Source: Lachnospiraceae bacterium | GTDB taxonomy: Bacteria > Bacillota > Clostridia > Lachnospirales > Lachnospiraceae | Reading direction: 5' to 3' | Length of the DNA: 64,000 bases | NCBI GenBank assembly: GCA_910575105.1 | Contig: CAJTDK010000010.1 | Span: forward strand, 1-64,000 | Part shown: positions 1 through 9,177 of the stretch, piece after piece | Position numbering within the stretch: position 1 is the first letter of the stretch | How the letters are laid out: every line of letters starts with the position of its first letter | Made by a program: the position numbers and the translations under genes | Notes under the pieces: generated by a model | What the model saw: only the letters and a program-made list of their open reading frames with translations | Told to the model about the DNA's origin: nothing | Databases searched by the model: none

Positions 1-190
1 AAACTATGCATAGGGCTTCTCCTTTGCTTTATGTGTGGCTGCTTACCAACATAATCATAGCAAACTTGAGGCTCTTTTTTGTATAGAAATTGTTTCACTT
101 ATTAGGTGAAAAAGTAAAATGGTCAAAACACAGTGTTTATACGGCATTGAACACTGTTGAAAAAGATAGCGTGAATAATTCAGGTTTAAT

Positions 191-415
191 ATGTTAATCA
201 AAAATGCAAGCATCCGCGGACGCGAGGGTAAATGGGACATTCTGATCGAAAATGGAAAATTCGGCAAAATCGATGCCAGGATTGAAGCTGTCAATGGGGA
301 AGAAATTATTGACGCATCCGGGAAAATGATAATTCCGCCATATGTAGACTCACATGTACATCTGGACTATGTATGTACTTACGGGGAGCCGCGCTATAAT
401 ATGCGGTCGGCCTGA
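191..415 (+). pseudogene. codA: Cytosine deaminase, N-terminal fragment
   Basis: The reading frame gives 74 residues starting MLIKNASIRG and running through the conserved metal-site segment DSHVHLDYV and then TYGEPRYNM, which match the first part of cytosine deaminase (cytosine to uracil plus ammonia, pyrimidine salvage). Family members are about 400 residues, so over 80 percent is missing. After NM the frame reads three unrelated residues and stops. At the same point a second frame becomes recognisable sigma-54 sequence, so the truncation is a rearrangement junction and not a simple stop. The ribosome site before the start is poor. The HxH pair is present but the other metal ligands and catalytic residues are gone, so it should be inactive. 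Confidence 0.8.
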
Positions 416-741
416 ATAGCTCAACAGTAAGCAGAGCTGTAAAAAGCAAATACATTGAATGCTGTCATGGTATTATCCCTCTCCACTCGCTCTTCACTTC
501 CGGATTATCTCAGTGGCATTCCGATGAAAAAGTCTCTTCTCAAAAAATACAGCAATTAATACGAAGCTTGATAGATGCAGAAGACGAGCTCCATCCCTTA
601 TCCGATCCGGATATCGCAAAGCAGCTCTCCCGCTATGGATATACAATCGCAAGGAGGACTGTCTCAAAATACCGCACACAAATGCAGATTCCTTCCGCCG
701 CTCAGAGAAAGCGATTTCATCCTTCACACCTTTCCGGATGA
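403..741 (+). pseudogene. rpoN: RNA polymerase sigma-54, C-terminal fragment
   Basis: Reading the frame that starts near 403 gives about 110 residues without a start codon. It contains GLNSSTVSRAVKSKY, then IIPLHSLFTSG, then SDPDIAKQLSRYGY, then ARRTVSKYR, and ends at a TGA at 739-741. The first block matches the helix-turn-helix of sigma-54 and ARRTVSKYR is the RpoN box that contacts the -24 promoter element. Only the last quarter of the roughly 450-residue protein remains. It begins exactly where the codA fragment ends, so one deletion appears to have fused the front of codA to the back of rpoN. Without the core-binding and activator-interacting regions it cannot act as a sigma factor. Confidence 0.85.
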
Positions 742-759
742 CAGCACCGCAACAGTCAC

Positions 760-797
760 AGGAGGCGCCCAATATCAAAATATATTGAACGCCTCCT
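760..797 (-). terminator. Hairpin after the Bce-type permease
   Basis: AGGAGGCG and CGCCTCCT form an 8-bp stem, with an inner CAATAT/ATATTG pairing, starting 3 bases after the permease stop codon. A U-run is missing, so it may be a weak terminator or an RNA-stabilising hairpin. Confidence 0.4.
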
Positions 798-799
798 CC

Positions 800-2887
800 T
801 TAAATCCCACGCTCAGCATTCTGTCTGAACTGCACATAAGTCGTCAGAAAATACACCAGATATATCCCGGAAAACAAAAGGAACGAAATCCCAAAATATT
901 GAAACACCTCCGTCTCCACCCCGGTATAAAAGATAAACTTCCTGCTGACAAACAGCCCGATGATCCCTGCAATCACCGCCGCAAAAAGCGCCGGGCACAG
1001 ATAATAGGCGATAAGCTGCCTTCTGATCACACCGGCCACCTCCAACCTGCTAAGCCCCATCTTACTCAGCACCCCATAGCGGAACCTGTACTTGGCAGAA
1101 TCACTGAGCTGCTGCACCGACAGCACCGTAAGCGCTACGCACACGAACACAAGACCGATATAAAAACAGGGAAATACAATGGAAGAAAGCATATATTTCA
1201 CCTCCGGGATCACATTGTCCCGCACAAGGTTCACTGCCGCATAGGTAATGATCGCATCCGAACCGCAGCAGGAATTGTTTGCTCCGGGCGGCTCTTCCTC
1301 GCCTTCCCAGTCAAGATGGCTGAACACATCCTTTTTGTCCAGATCATCCAGCCGGTCCCCAAGCCCTTCCGGAGCCTTTCCTCTGATATCCACCGCAAGT
1401 TCCGCATAGTAAGGCGTAAGCTCACAGGCACTGTCCGATACCACGATCACGTAATCACCGCCGTTATGCCCGTCCTGTGAGAAGGGCTCCGTATGATATC
1501 CCGAGAACTTAAGCTGCCCTTCCCATCCCTCTACATTGAGATGCTCCGAGAAATCTCCTTTCTCCCCAAGCACCCGACTCTTTATGTGGATGGCGTACTC
1601 ATTTTCTCTCAGGGAAACCATGCCGTATCCAAGCATTTCCCGCAGATGGTTGTAATCCGAAAGCTTCATGTATGTATCAAACTCGCAGTAGCACCCGTCG
1701 TCCCGTTCCTCCAAAGCCCTGGCATCCGGCTCTCCCTCCGGCGTAAGATACATGCTGCCGAACTCCCGCAAGTGAGTATAAAGCCACTCATTCACCTGCG
1801 CCGTCCCATTGGTATAGATCTGATAAGGATACGCCTCCTTCACCACAGCCTCCTCTTCGATCACCGCAAGCTCCCTCTGAAAATCATCCTCCACATTTCC
1901 ACTGTACACCTGCACGTCGAAGGGGAATTTCTCCTTGAGCACCTTATTCTGGTAATCACTGAACATCATTGCTACCGTACACCCCAAAAAAGCCAGCATA
2001 AACAGCGCCGTTATGGTCCCCATCGTGAACCGCATAGTCTTGATCTTCGAGGAGAGCTGCCTTAGCAGAAATAAGTTCTGCCCCCGGTAAATCCCCTCTC
2101 CCTCCCCTCTGATATAGCAGACGATAGAAGACGATAGACCCGTATAGAACAGGTAAACGGTAAGTACCAGCCCCACGATAAAGGCAAGCACCGTCCCTCC
2201 GTCCCATCCGCCCAAAAGCCCGCCGTAAAACAGCCTAAGCCCAAACAGAAGGAGAAAGCCCAAAGACACCGGCAGAAGCCACCGCTTTACCCGTTCATGG
2301 GACTCGTGTATCTCTTCGTTTTTACTGCCCGCGCTCATCAGGTCGCAGATGTTCATCCGTTTAAACCTGCTCTTGCACCGGAAAAGGGCCAGAAGATAAC
2401 AGCCGCCGTAGCAGCCGGCCGTAGTCAGGATACACCATCCGTTAAACTCCAGCCGCAGCTGATAATCCGTCTGTATCATAGTATAGAGCACCGCCATCAG
2501 AATCTGCTGCAGCAGTACCCCAAAGAGCAGCCCGAAGCCGAACGCCCCCGCGCCCATCAGCATATTTTCCCGCAGATAAAGCCTTGAGATCTCCTTCTTT
2601 TTCATCCCGAGGAGCAGATACGTCCCGAACTCCCTGCTCCGCTTCTCTAGCATAAATCGCACCATATAATTGATGAGCCACGCCACGATGATCACGATGA
2701 AAAATGTGGCAAGCCCCACAAGCGCCGCCATGATCCCCACCTGGTCAACCCTCATTCGGATATCCTGTGAGAAGATGATGCTGTTAAAGGCGAACATCAG
2801 CGCCGTCACAAAGGTCATGGTGATGACATACACCAGATAATCCCTGGCCGAGCGTTTTACATTCCTTACCGCAAGCTTACCTAACAT
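800..2887 (-). CDS. Bce-type ABC transporter permease (FtsX family)
   Basis: This is the membrane subunit of a peptide-antibiotic resistance transporter. The product (695 residues from the chosen start) opens MLGKLAVRNVKRSARDYLVY, typical of BceB. It has four hydrophobic segments in the first 170 residues, more near 210-310, a large polar extracellular region of roughly 200-250 residues, and three further segments near the C-terminus, the BceB arrangement. An upstream GTG at 2899 overlaps the GGGAGG ribosome site, so I chose the ATG at 2887, which sits 11 bases after it. It overlaps the ATPase gene by 11 bases. Known for the family: complexes with a BceS kinase sense and counter lipid II-binding peptides. 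The substrate here is not visible. Confidence 0.9.
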   Translation of the reverse strand: MLGKLAVRNVKRSARDYLVYVITMTFVTALMFAFNSIIFSQDIRMRVDQVGIMAALVGLATFFIVIIVAWLINYMVRFMLEKRSREFGTYLLLGMKKKEISRLYLRENMLMGAGAFGFGLLFGVLLQQILMAVLYTMIQTDYQLRLEFNGWCILTTAGCYGGCYLLALFRCKSRFKRMNICDLMSAGSKNEEIHESHERVKRWLLPVSLGFLLLFGLRLFYGGLLGGWDGGTVLAFIVGLVLTVYLFYTGLSSSIVCYIRGEGEGIYRGQNLFLLRQLSSKIKTMRFTMGTITALFMLAFLGCTVAMMFSDYQNKVLKEKFPFDVQVYSGNVEDDFQRELAVIEEEAVVKEAYPYQIYTNGTAQVNEWLYTHLREFGSMYLTPEGEPDARALEERDDGCYCEFDTYMKLSDYNHLREMLGYGMVSLRENEYAIHIKSRVLGEKGDFSEHLNVEGWEGQLKFSGYHTEPFSQDGHNGGDYVIVVSDSACELTPYYAELAVDIRGKAPEGLGDRLDDLDKKDVFSHLDWEGEEEPPGANNSCCGSDAIITYAAVNLVRDNVIPEVKYMLSSIVFPCFYIGLVFVCVALTVLSVQQLSDSAKYRFRYGVLSKMGLSRLEVAGVIRRQLIAYYLCPALFAAVIAGIIGLFVSRKFIFYTGVETEVFQYFGISFLLFSGIYLVYFLTTYVQFRQNAERGI

Positions 2888-3644
2888 CAGAAAGCTCACC
2901 TCCCGTCAGGGACAATACGTCTAATATCTCATTTAAAAACACCCTCCGCTCTCTTCCTGCACGGATCAGCTCATGAAAGATCTTCCCGTCCTTCAGGAAC
3001 AATATCCTGCTGCAGTAGCTGGCTGAGAACGCATCGTGGGTCACCATGAAGATCGTCGCTCCAAGCTCTGCATTCATCCGCGTAAATGTCTCAAGGAGCG
3101 TCTGCGCCGCCTTAGAATCCAGCGCCCCCGTCGGCTCATCCGCCAGAAGGAGTTTCGGCTGGTTGATCAGCGCCCTGGCACAGGCACACCGCTGTTTCTG
3201 TCCGCCCGACACCTGATAGGGGAACTTCCCGCCGATATCTGCTATACCAAGCATCTTCATCATCGCCCCGCATCGTTCCCTGATCTCTGCCTTATCTTTC
3301 CGATGGAGCGTCATGGCCAGCACAATATTTTCCTCTATGGTCAGCGTATCCAAAAGATTATAATCCTGAAATACGAATCCAAGGTTTCTTTTTCTGAACT
3401 CTGAAAGGCCGTCCTCCGAAAGCTCCGTAATATCCGTATCCCCATAAAAAATATGCCCTGCCGTTACCCGGTCGATGGTCGAGAGCATGTTAAGGAGCGT
3501 CGTCTTCCCTGATCCTGACGCCCCCATCACTCCCACGAACTCACCTCTGTCCACATCAAAGCTCACCCGGTCTACTGCTTTTGTGATATTCGCGCCGTTC
3601 CCGTAATATTTTTCCACGTCGCATATGCGGATGTATCCATTCAT
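2877..3644 (-). CDS. Bce-type ABC transporter ATP-binding protein
   Basis: The 255-residue ATPase partners the permease downstream. It shows Walker A GASGSGKTT (residues 41-49), Q-loop VFQDYN (near 93), signature VSGGQKQR (145-152), Walker B LLLADE (165-170) and the switch His in MVTHD. The length equals the usual BceA length. The frame is open further upstream, but the ATG at 3644 follows AAAAGGAGGG with good spacing and matches the family start (MNGYIRICDVEKYYG). A 12-base G run (coding sense) lies about 60 bases upstream in the leader. With the kinase and regulator at 5.8-7.5 kb it makes a BceRS-AB-like detoxification module. Confidence 0.92.
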   Translation of the reverse strand: MNGYIRICDVEKYYGNGANITKAVDRVSFDVDRGEFVGVMGASGSGKTTLLNMLSTIDRVTAGHIFYGDTDITELSEDGLSEFRKRNLGFVFQDYNLLDTLTIEENIVLAMTLHRKDKAEIRERCGAMMKMLGIADIGGKFPYQVSGGQKQRCACARALINQPKLLLADEPTGALDSKAAQTLLETFTRMNAELGATIFMVTHDAFSASYCSRILFLKDGKIFHELIRAGRERRVFLNEILDVLSLTGGELSDVR

Positions 3645-3700
3645 GCCGCAATCCCTCCTTTTCCTGATCTCTGTAATTTTCTTACTATATTCAACAGATA

Positions 3701-3712
3701 CCCCCCCCCCCC
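3701..3712. repeat. Homopolymer of 12 C (G on the minus strand)
   Basis: Twelve consecutive C residues lie about 57 bases upstream of the Bce ATPase start, in its presumed leader or promoter region. Runs of this length tend to slip during replication. Confidence 0.9.
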
Positions 3713-3762
3713 ATGGCCTGCCATACAATATTTTTGAATATGTTAGTTTGAAATATAATAAC

Positions 3763-3814
3763 AAAATTACCCTTTCTGACCAAAATTAATCTTCGATCAG
3801 ATAAGGGTAATTTT
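3763..3814. other. Imperfect 52-bp palindrome between mcp and the Bce ATPase gene
   Basis: AAAATTACCCTT (3763-3774) and AAGGGTAATTTT (3803-3814) are perfect 12-bp arms, and the interior continues with CTGA/TCAG. In the minus direction the second arm ends in TTTTGTT, so it could terminate the chemoreceptor transcript. Its place upstream of the transporter also fits an operator for the response regulator. The sequence alone does not decide. Confidence 0.55.
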
Positions 3815-3912
3815 AACAGATTCATATTAACTTTTGTATCGCGTAAGGTTACGGAAAGCTTACAGTTTTGAAAGATTAGGATCTGCCTGCGCAATACACC
3901 GCTTCCGCCGCA

Positions 3913-5616
3913 CTAACGCAGCCCGCTGTTTTTCAGCTTGAACCTTCCTACAAGCTCCTTCATCAGCCTAGACTGGCTGGACAGCTCCTCGCTGGCCGCC
4001 GCACTCTCCTCGGCAGTCGCAGAGTTCGTCTGCACAACACTGGAGATCTGGTCGATTCCCATCGTAACCTGAGAGACAGCCGATGCCTGATCGCTGCTGG
4101 CTTCTGAAATCTGGCCTACGATACCGGTCACCTCGCTGACGTCGCCTACCGCCTGCTTCAGGGACTGAGCCGTCTCGTCGGCGATCGTTGTGCCGTTCTT
4201 CACTGCCGTTAATGTATTTTCAATCAATACAGCCGTATTCTGTGAAGCCTCCGCACTCTTGCTTGCCAGATTGCGTACCTCGTCAGCCACAACTGCAAAT
4301 CCCTTTCCGGCAGAGCCTGCACGGGCAGCCTCTACGGCGGCGTTCAGTGCAAGGATATTCGTCTGAAACGCAATATCTTCAATAGTCTTGATCACTTTTC
4401 CGATCTCGTCCGAGCATCTGCTGATCTCATTCATCGCTTGGATCATGCCATGCATCTTCTGGTTGCTTGCCTCCATCTCACTTCCCACCTGGTTCGCCAT
4501 CTCGCTGGCCTGGTGCGCATTCTGCGCATTCTCCTTAACCTTCTCGGAAATCTCAGCGATCGTGGCAGCCAGCTCCTGAACCGAACTAGCCTGCTCCGTA
4601 GCTCCCTGGGACAACGCCTGAGCTCCGCTGGATACCTGCTCGGAACCATTAGCAACCTGGGCCGAACTGTCGCTGATCTGCAGCATCGTGTCATTAAGCT
4701 TCTCTGCAATGCCGCGGAAGGACACCAGCAATGGGTGGAATCCCCCCACATACTCATGCTCACATACGGAATCCACATCAAAATCCCCCGAAGCCATCTT
4801 CGCCAGGAATTCATTTTCATCATCAATGATCGCCCTGAGCTTGCGGATCAGCTCCCGCATCTGGTCAGAAAGAACGCCCAGCTCATCCTTGGATGTATAA
4901 GAGATCTCCGCGTCAAGATTACCCTGTGCCATCTTAACCGCAGCGTTCTCGATCTCGAATATGGGAAGCTTGATCCCCCGGATGATCACGTATGAGAAGA
5001 GCACCCCGATGATGATGATTACGATCATAATCACGGCCATAGCAGCCAGAGAGATGTTGTACAGCGTCTTGCTCTCTGCTGATACTGCATCAGACCCCTC
5101 TGCATTGTATGCGATGATATCATTGATCGTACTCTGGAGCGAAACGTAAAGCTCCACGCACTCACCGTCCAGGATCGCGCGGGCCTGTTTAATCTTCCCC
5201 TCGCCTGCCAGCTCCATCAGATTGTCATCATCTGCGCTGTACTGCGTCCAGAAGCTCTTTAAGTTCTCATAATATTCCTGCTCCTCTGTATCGATCAGGC
5301 TGCCATATTTTGTCAGCAGATCTTCCATGTCCTGTTTTTCCTTATTGACATATGTAAGGCTCTGCTCTGCCATCTCGTCTGAATCGGCGGTGAGATACGC
5401 CAACTCGTTCAGGCGGACATTGGAGATCGTCGTATCCATCTCCCGCGCCACATCCACGCTCGGAAGCCAGCTTGACGTAATATCACTGGTCTTGTCATTC
5501 ATTCTGTTCAGCAGAAAGAACGACATCCCTCCGATGATGAGCATTCCAATCAGCGCAACACCTACAAGGATATAAAGTTTGAAGCTGATCTTTAAATTCC
5601 GTATACCGTTTGTCAT
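3913..5616 (-). CDS. Methyl-accepting chemotaxis protein
   Basis: This 567-residue transmembrane receptor has a first membrane helix at about 12-34, a four-helix-bundle ligand region to about 190, a second helix at about 190-215, a HAMP domain to about 270, and a cytoplasmic signalling domain. The hairpin tip is intact ([20 protein letters not shown], then [15 protein letters not shown]), so binding of CheA and CheW is expected. No C-terminal CheR pentapeptide is seen. The start follows GAAAGGAGAG. It lies between a Bce-type kinase/regulator pair and the Bce transporter, on the same strand, although the gaps are large enough for separate transcription. No other chemotaxis gene is in the window. 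The ligand is unknown. Confidence 0.93.
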   Translation of the reverse strand: MTNGIRNLKISFKLYILVGVALIGMLIIGGMSFFLLNRMNDKTSDITSSWLPSVDVAREMDTTISNVRLNELAYLTADSDEMAEQSLTYVNKEKQDMEDLLTKYGSLIDTEEQEYYENLKSFWTQYSADDDNLMELAGEGKIKQARAILDGECVELYVSLQSTINDIIAYNAEGSDAVSAESKTLYNISLAAMAVIMIVIIIIGVLFSYVIIRGIKLPIFEIENAAVKMAQGNLDAEISYTSKDELGVLSDQMRELIRKLRAIIDDENEFLAKMASGDFDVDSVCEHEYVGGFHPLLVSFRGIAEKLNDTMLQISDSSAQVANGSEQVSSGAQALSQGATEQASSVQELAATIAEISEKVKENAQNAHQASEMANQVGSEMEASNQKMHGMIQAMNEISRCSDEIGKVIKTIEDIAFQTNILALNAAVEAARAGSAGKGFAVVADEVRNLASKSAEASQNTAVLIENTLTAVKNGTTIADETAQSLKQAVGDVSEVTGIVGQISEASSDQASAVSQVTMGIDQISSVVQTNSATAEESAAASEELSSQSRLMKELVGRFKLKNSGLR

Positions 5617-5703
5617 ATCCTCTCTCCTTTCATCTTTAGCCCGGAAGCTTTGCTGTAGACAAACGCCGCCGGACGAATAATATCAGCATCAAAAAGTAAG
5701 CCA

Positions 5704-5732
5704 ATATTCTAATATATATATCGTCACGTCAA
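5704..5732 (-). promoter_or_regulatory. Candidate promoter of the chemoreceptor gene
   Basis: TTGACG and GAATAT are separated by 17 bases, upstream of the AGGAG site of the chemoreceptor gene. The -10 hexamer is imperfect. Confidence 0.4.
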
Positions 5733-5795
5733 AAAAATTGATAAGCATATTTTTTGCACATCTCACACAAATTTTGTCCTTTATGCCCCTGTCGC

Positions 5796-6836
5796 TTACG
5801 GCTTTAATCTGCAGTAGTCCTGTTCCCCATCCCTCACATGATAGTTCCCTACAGGAAACTTTAAGATGATCTTCGTCCCTTTTTGCTCCTCGGAATGTGC
5901 CTCTATCTCTATGCCAAGCTTCTCACATAAGTTCCGGCAAAGATACAGCCCCATCCCCGTCGCTCGTCTGGTCTGCCGCCCGTTGCTTCCGGTAAAGCCC
6001 TTCTCAAAAATACGCGGCAGTTCCTCTTTCTTTATGCCTGCGCCGTCATCCTCCACCGCAAGCCACACGCTCCTGTCTTTTTCCTCCGTATAAATCAGAA
6101 GGCGCTCCTTATCTCCTCTTTTATACTTCACACTGTTTAAGAACAGCTGATTCAGGATAAAGGAAATCCATTTCCCGTCGGTATATACGGAATGGGGGCA
6201 GTCAACCTCCGCCTGCACGCCGTTTAGGATCAGCTCATATTTGTTCTGCGCGAGCACGGCCGGGACGATCTCTGACAGAGCCGTTTTCCGGATCATATAA
6301 TCTTTGTACACCTCACCGGCCCTGGCGTAATAAAGCGCCATATCCACAAAGTTTTCTGTCTTTCTGTTCTCCAGCCAGATCCGTCTGGTAAGCCCGTTCT
6401 TATTATTCTCGCAGATCAGGGACACTCCGGTAATAGGTGCTTTGATCTCATGTACCCAGCTCTCGATAAACTCCTGGTACTCATCCTTTTCCTGTTCGAT
6501 GGCGCGTATCCGCTCGATGACTGATTTGTTGGACAGACGGATCATCTCCCGGTAAAGCCTGTCCTCAAGCTTCGGCGAATCCGGCATCAGCTCTCCCAAG
6601 AGATAGCGCTGATCCATCTTACTTAACAGCTTTGAAAGCTCCGAAAAATGTCTTTTCCGCCCATAAAAATCCACCCCGGAAACAGCCGCCGCCAAAAGGA
6701 AGTAGCAGATGAAAAGCAGCCGGCATAATTCGCCCGGATACCCCGTAAGACGCAGAAAAACCAAAACAACCGCCACACCAAAGATACGCCAGACCATCGC
6801 CAAAAATTTGTCTTTGATATACGCCGTAACGGTCAT
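5796..6836 (-). CDS. BceS-like intramembrane-sensing histidine kinase
   Basis: The 346-residue kinase has two short N-terminal membrane helices (about 14-30 and 38-56) with almost no extracellular loop, as in BceS kinases that read the activity of a partner BceAB transporter. The phosphoacceptor is His129 in WVHEIKAP, the N-box has Asn234 (LFLNSVKY), and the G boxes are VEDDGAGI and TGMGLYLC. Its start overlaps the regulator's stop by 4 bases, so the two are translationally coupled. The Bce-type ATPase and permease lie 2-5 kb downstream on the same strand and are the probable partners. Confidence 0.92.
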   Translation of the reverse strand: MTVTAYIKDKFLAMVWRIFGVAVVLVFLRLTGYPGELCRLLFICYFLLAAAVSGVDFYGRKRHFSELSKLLSKMDQRYLLGELMPDSPKLEDRLYREMIRLSNKSVIERIRAIEQEKDEYQEFIESWVHEIKAPITGVSLICENNKNGLTRRIWLENRKTENFVDMALYYARAGEVYKDYMIRKTALSEIVPAVLAQNKYELILNGVQAEVDCPHSVYTDGKWISFILNQLFLNSVKYKRGDKERLLIYTEEKDRSVWLAVEDDGAGIKKEELPRIFEKGFTGSNGRQTRRATGMGLYLCRNLCEKLGIEIEAHSEEQKGTKIILKFPVGNYHVRDGEQDYCRLKP

Positions 6837-7501
6837 ATGCGGTACCCCATTCCCCGTTTTGTCTCGATAAAGCCGCCAAGCCCCATGCTGCCAAGCTTAT
6901 TTCTGAGCCGGGTCACGTTGACGCTCAGGCTGTTGTCGTCGATATACACCTGATTATCCCACAGATATTCGATCATGTCCGCCCTTGGAACGAACTCTCC
7001 CTGTCTCTGAAACAGGCAGTGCAGGATCTTCATCTCATTTTTGGTCAGCTCCGCACTTTTCTCTCCGAAGGTGACGCATCCCTTTGCCAGATGAAGCTTT
7101 ACCCCCTTATACTGAAGCCGGGACAGCTCTCTGTCCGAATCCTTTTTCGCCCGCTTTAAGACTGCGGCGATACGTGCCAGAAGAACCGGCGGATAAAACG
7201 GCTTTGTGATATAATCATCGCCGCCCGTTATCATCCCGTTAAGCTCATCCGCAGAATCCGTCCGGCTGGTCAGGAAGATCACCGGCACATCTGATTGTAT
7301 CCGCACCTTGACGCAGATGTCAAAGCCCGACTCCCCAGGAAGGTTCAGGTCAAGCAGTACAAGGTCCGGATCTATCCTGAGAATATCTGCCGGCACCTGC
7401 CCGAACTCTCTGAGCGCCGTCACCTCGTATAATGCATTTTTAAGAAGAATCTCAAGCTCCTGCCGGATGACCGGCTCATCCTCAACAATTAAGATATTCA
7501 T
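6833..7501 (-). CDS. OmpR/BceR-family response regulator
   Basis: The 222-residue regulator has a receiver domain with acidic pocket EDE (7-9), phosphoacceptor Asp51 (LLDLNLPG) and conserved Lys in YITKPF, then a winged-helix DNA-binding domain ending TRLRNKLGSMG...KRGMGYRI. I set the start at 7501 because MNILIVEDE is the family start and AAAGGAGATTCAG precedes it. An in-frame start 45 bases upstream has no such site. It is phosphorylated by the kinase it is coupled with and probably activates the transporter genes. Confidence 0.93.
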   Translation of the reverse strand: MNILIVEDEPVIRQELEILLKNALYEVTALREFGQVPADILRIDPDLVLLDLNLPGESGFDICVKVRIQSDVPVIFLTSRTDSADELNGMITGGDDYITKPFYPPVLLARIAAVLKRAKKDSDRELSRLQYKGVKLHLAKGCVTFGEKSAELTKNEMKILHCLFQRQGEFVPRADMIEYLWDNQVYIDDNSLSVNVTRLRNKLGSMGLGGFIETKRGMGYRI

Positions 7502-7581
7502 CTGAATCTCCTTTGATACTGTCCATGGCTCAAAAATATCAAGCACTTATTACTTCAAGTATATCCCCGTCACAAGATGTA

Positions 7582-7612
7582 CACAAGGCCGCCCTTTCCC
7601 GGCAGCCCTGTG
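7582..7612 (-). terminator. Possible terminator after gpmI
   Basis: CACAGGGCTGCC and GGCGGCCTTGTG (minus strand) pair as an imperfect GC-rich stem 8 bases past the gpmI stop. A U-run is not evident. Confidence 0.35.
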
Positions 7613-7619
7613 CTTTTTC

Positions 7620-9158
7620 CTATTTCATGATCAATGACTTCCCGGTCATCTCTGCCGGCTGTTCCAAGCCCATCAACTCGATCAGCGTCGGGGCAATATC
7701 CGCAAGGCATCCGCCCTCTCTGAGCCTGTACGCCGGGTCGGCATTTACCAGGATAAACGGCACCGGATTGGTGGTATGTGCGGTAAATGGCTCTCCAGTC
7801 TCTTCGTCGATAAGCTGCTCTGCATTGCCGTGGTCCGCGCAGATAAACATCTGTCCTCCCACTTCCTTCACTGCATCCACTGCCTTTCCTACGCACTCAT
7901 CCACTGCCTCGATCGCCTTGATCGCAGCAGCCTCTACGCCGGTGTGTCCGACCATGTCCGGATTCGCAAAGTTGATGATGACTACATCATATTCCCCGGA
8001 TCTGATCGCCCCGGTCAGCTTGGCGCACACTTCATATGCGCTCATCTCCGGCTTCAGGTCGTAGGTGGCAACCTTCGGGGAATTGACAAGGATCCTGTCC
8101 TCGCCCTCATTCGGCTCCTCTACGCCGCCGTTGAAGAAAAATGTGACGTGGGCGTATTTCTCCGTCTCCGCGATACGTGCCTGCTTCAAGCCCTTTCTCG
8201 CAAGAAACTCCCCGAATGTATTGGTAATCTCTTCTTTTACAAATGCCACCTGCTTATTGGGAATGGTCACGTCGTACTCCGTAAAGCACACATAAGTCGT
8301 CTTTACTCTGCCGCCTCTGTCAAAACCGGTAAAGCTGTCGTCGCAGAAGGTTCTCGTAATTTCCCTTGCACGGTCCGGGCGGAAGTTGAAAAAGATAATG
8401 GAATCATTATCTTTGATTGTAGCCACCGGTGCGCCGTCCTTCATCACAACGGTAGGCAGAACGAACTCGTCTGTAGTTCCCTTATCGTAAGACGCCTGGA
8501 TTCCCTCCGGGCCGCCCGCCGCTGTCTCGCCTTCGCCATAAACCATCGCCCGGTAAGCCTTTTCCACACGTTCCCAGCGGTTATCCCTGTCCATGGCATA
8601 GTAGCGTCCCATAACCGTGGCTACCTCGCCCACACCGATCTCTTCCATCTTTGCCACTAACTCTTCCACATACTCTTTCCCCGATGCCGGAGGCGTGTCA
8701 CGCCCGTCTAAGAAGCAGTGTACGTATACCTTCTTAAGCCCCTGTCTTTTGGCCAGCTCCAAAAGACCGTAGATGTGTGTGTTGTGGCTGTGTACGCCGC
8801 CGTCGGACACAAGGCCGTACATGTGGAGGGCGCTGTCATTGTCCTTCGCATTCTCACATGCGGCGAGAAGGGCTTTATTTTCAAAGAAATCCCCGTCCTG
8901 GATCGCCTTAGTGATCTTCGTCAGATCCTGGTACACGATACGACCCGCGCCCATGTTCAGATGCCCTACCTCGGAATTGCCCATCTGTCCGTCCGGAAGT
9001 CCTACCGCCATACCGCTTGCATTCCCCTTCACAAAGGGGCACTCTGCCATCAGCCTGTCCATCACGGGGGTCTTTCCCTCTGCCACTGCATTCCCGGCAG
9101 TCTTCTCATTCAGTCCGTAACCATCTAATATCATTAATACCGTTGGTTTCTTGCTCAT
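7620..9158 (-). CDS. gpmI: 2,3-bisphosphoglycerate-independent phosphoglycerate mutase
   Basis: This cytosolic glycolytic enzyme interconverts 3- and 2-phosphoglycerate using two Mn ions. The product is 512 residues, the normal size. The metal-binding start ILDGYGLN (Asp12) and the phosphoserine site [12 protein letters not shown] (Ser62) are intact, as are [11 protein letters not shown] and, near the C-terminus, the metal segments DMVGHTG and CADHGNAE. It is the last gene of a glycolytic run (gap, pgk, tpiA, esterase, gpmI) on the minus strand, 19 bases after the esterase gene, so probably co-transcribed with it. Enolase is not in the window. Confidence 0.97.
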   Translation of the reverse strand: MSKKPTVLMILDGYGLNEKTAGNAVAEGKTPVMDRLMAECPFVKGNASGMAVGLPDGQMGNSEVGHLNMGAGRIVYQDLTKITKAIQDGDFFENKALLAACENAKDNDSALHMYGLVSDGGVHSHNTHIYGLLELAKRQGLKKVYVHCFLDGRDTPPASGKEYVEELVAKMEEIGVGEVATVMGRYYAMDRDNRWERVEKAYRAMVYGEGETAAGGPEGIQASYDKGTTDEFVLPTVVMKDGAPVATIKDNDSIIFFNFRPDRAREITRTFCDDSFTGFDRGGRVKTTYVCFTEYDVTIPNKQVAFVKEEITNTFGEFLARKGLKQARIAETEKYAHVTFFFNGGVEEPNEGEDRILVNSPKVATYDLKPEMSAYEVCAKLTGAIRSGEYDVVIINFANPDMVGHTGVEAAAIKAIEAVDECVGKAVDAVKEVGGQMFICADHGNAEQLIDEETGEPFTAHTTNPVPFILVNADPAYRLREGGCLADIAPTLIELMGLEQPAEMTGKSLIMK

Positions 9159-9177
9159 TTTCCTAATCTCCTTTTAC

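Noticed and set aside
1-30. A minus-strand ATG at 9-11 after AAGGAG, as if a gene started and ran off the left edge
   Set aside because: Only three codons are inside the window, so nothing supports it as a gene.
575-1480. Plus-strand open frame of 301 codons opposite the Bce-type permease
   Set aside because: Composition is that of a complementary strand to a GC-rich gene; it crosses the rpoN remnant and the permease, and has no family features or ribosome site.
7776-8660. Plus-strand open frame of 294 codons opposite gpmI
   Set aside because: It lies fully inside the antisense of a conserved enzyme and has no recognisable motifs.
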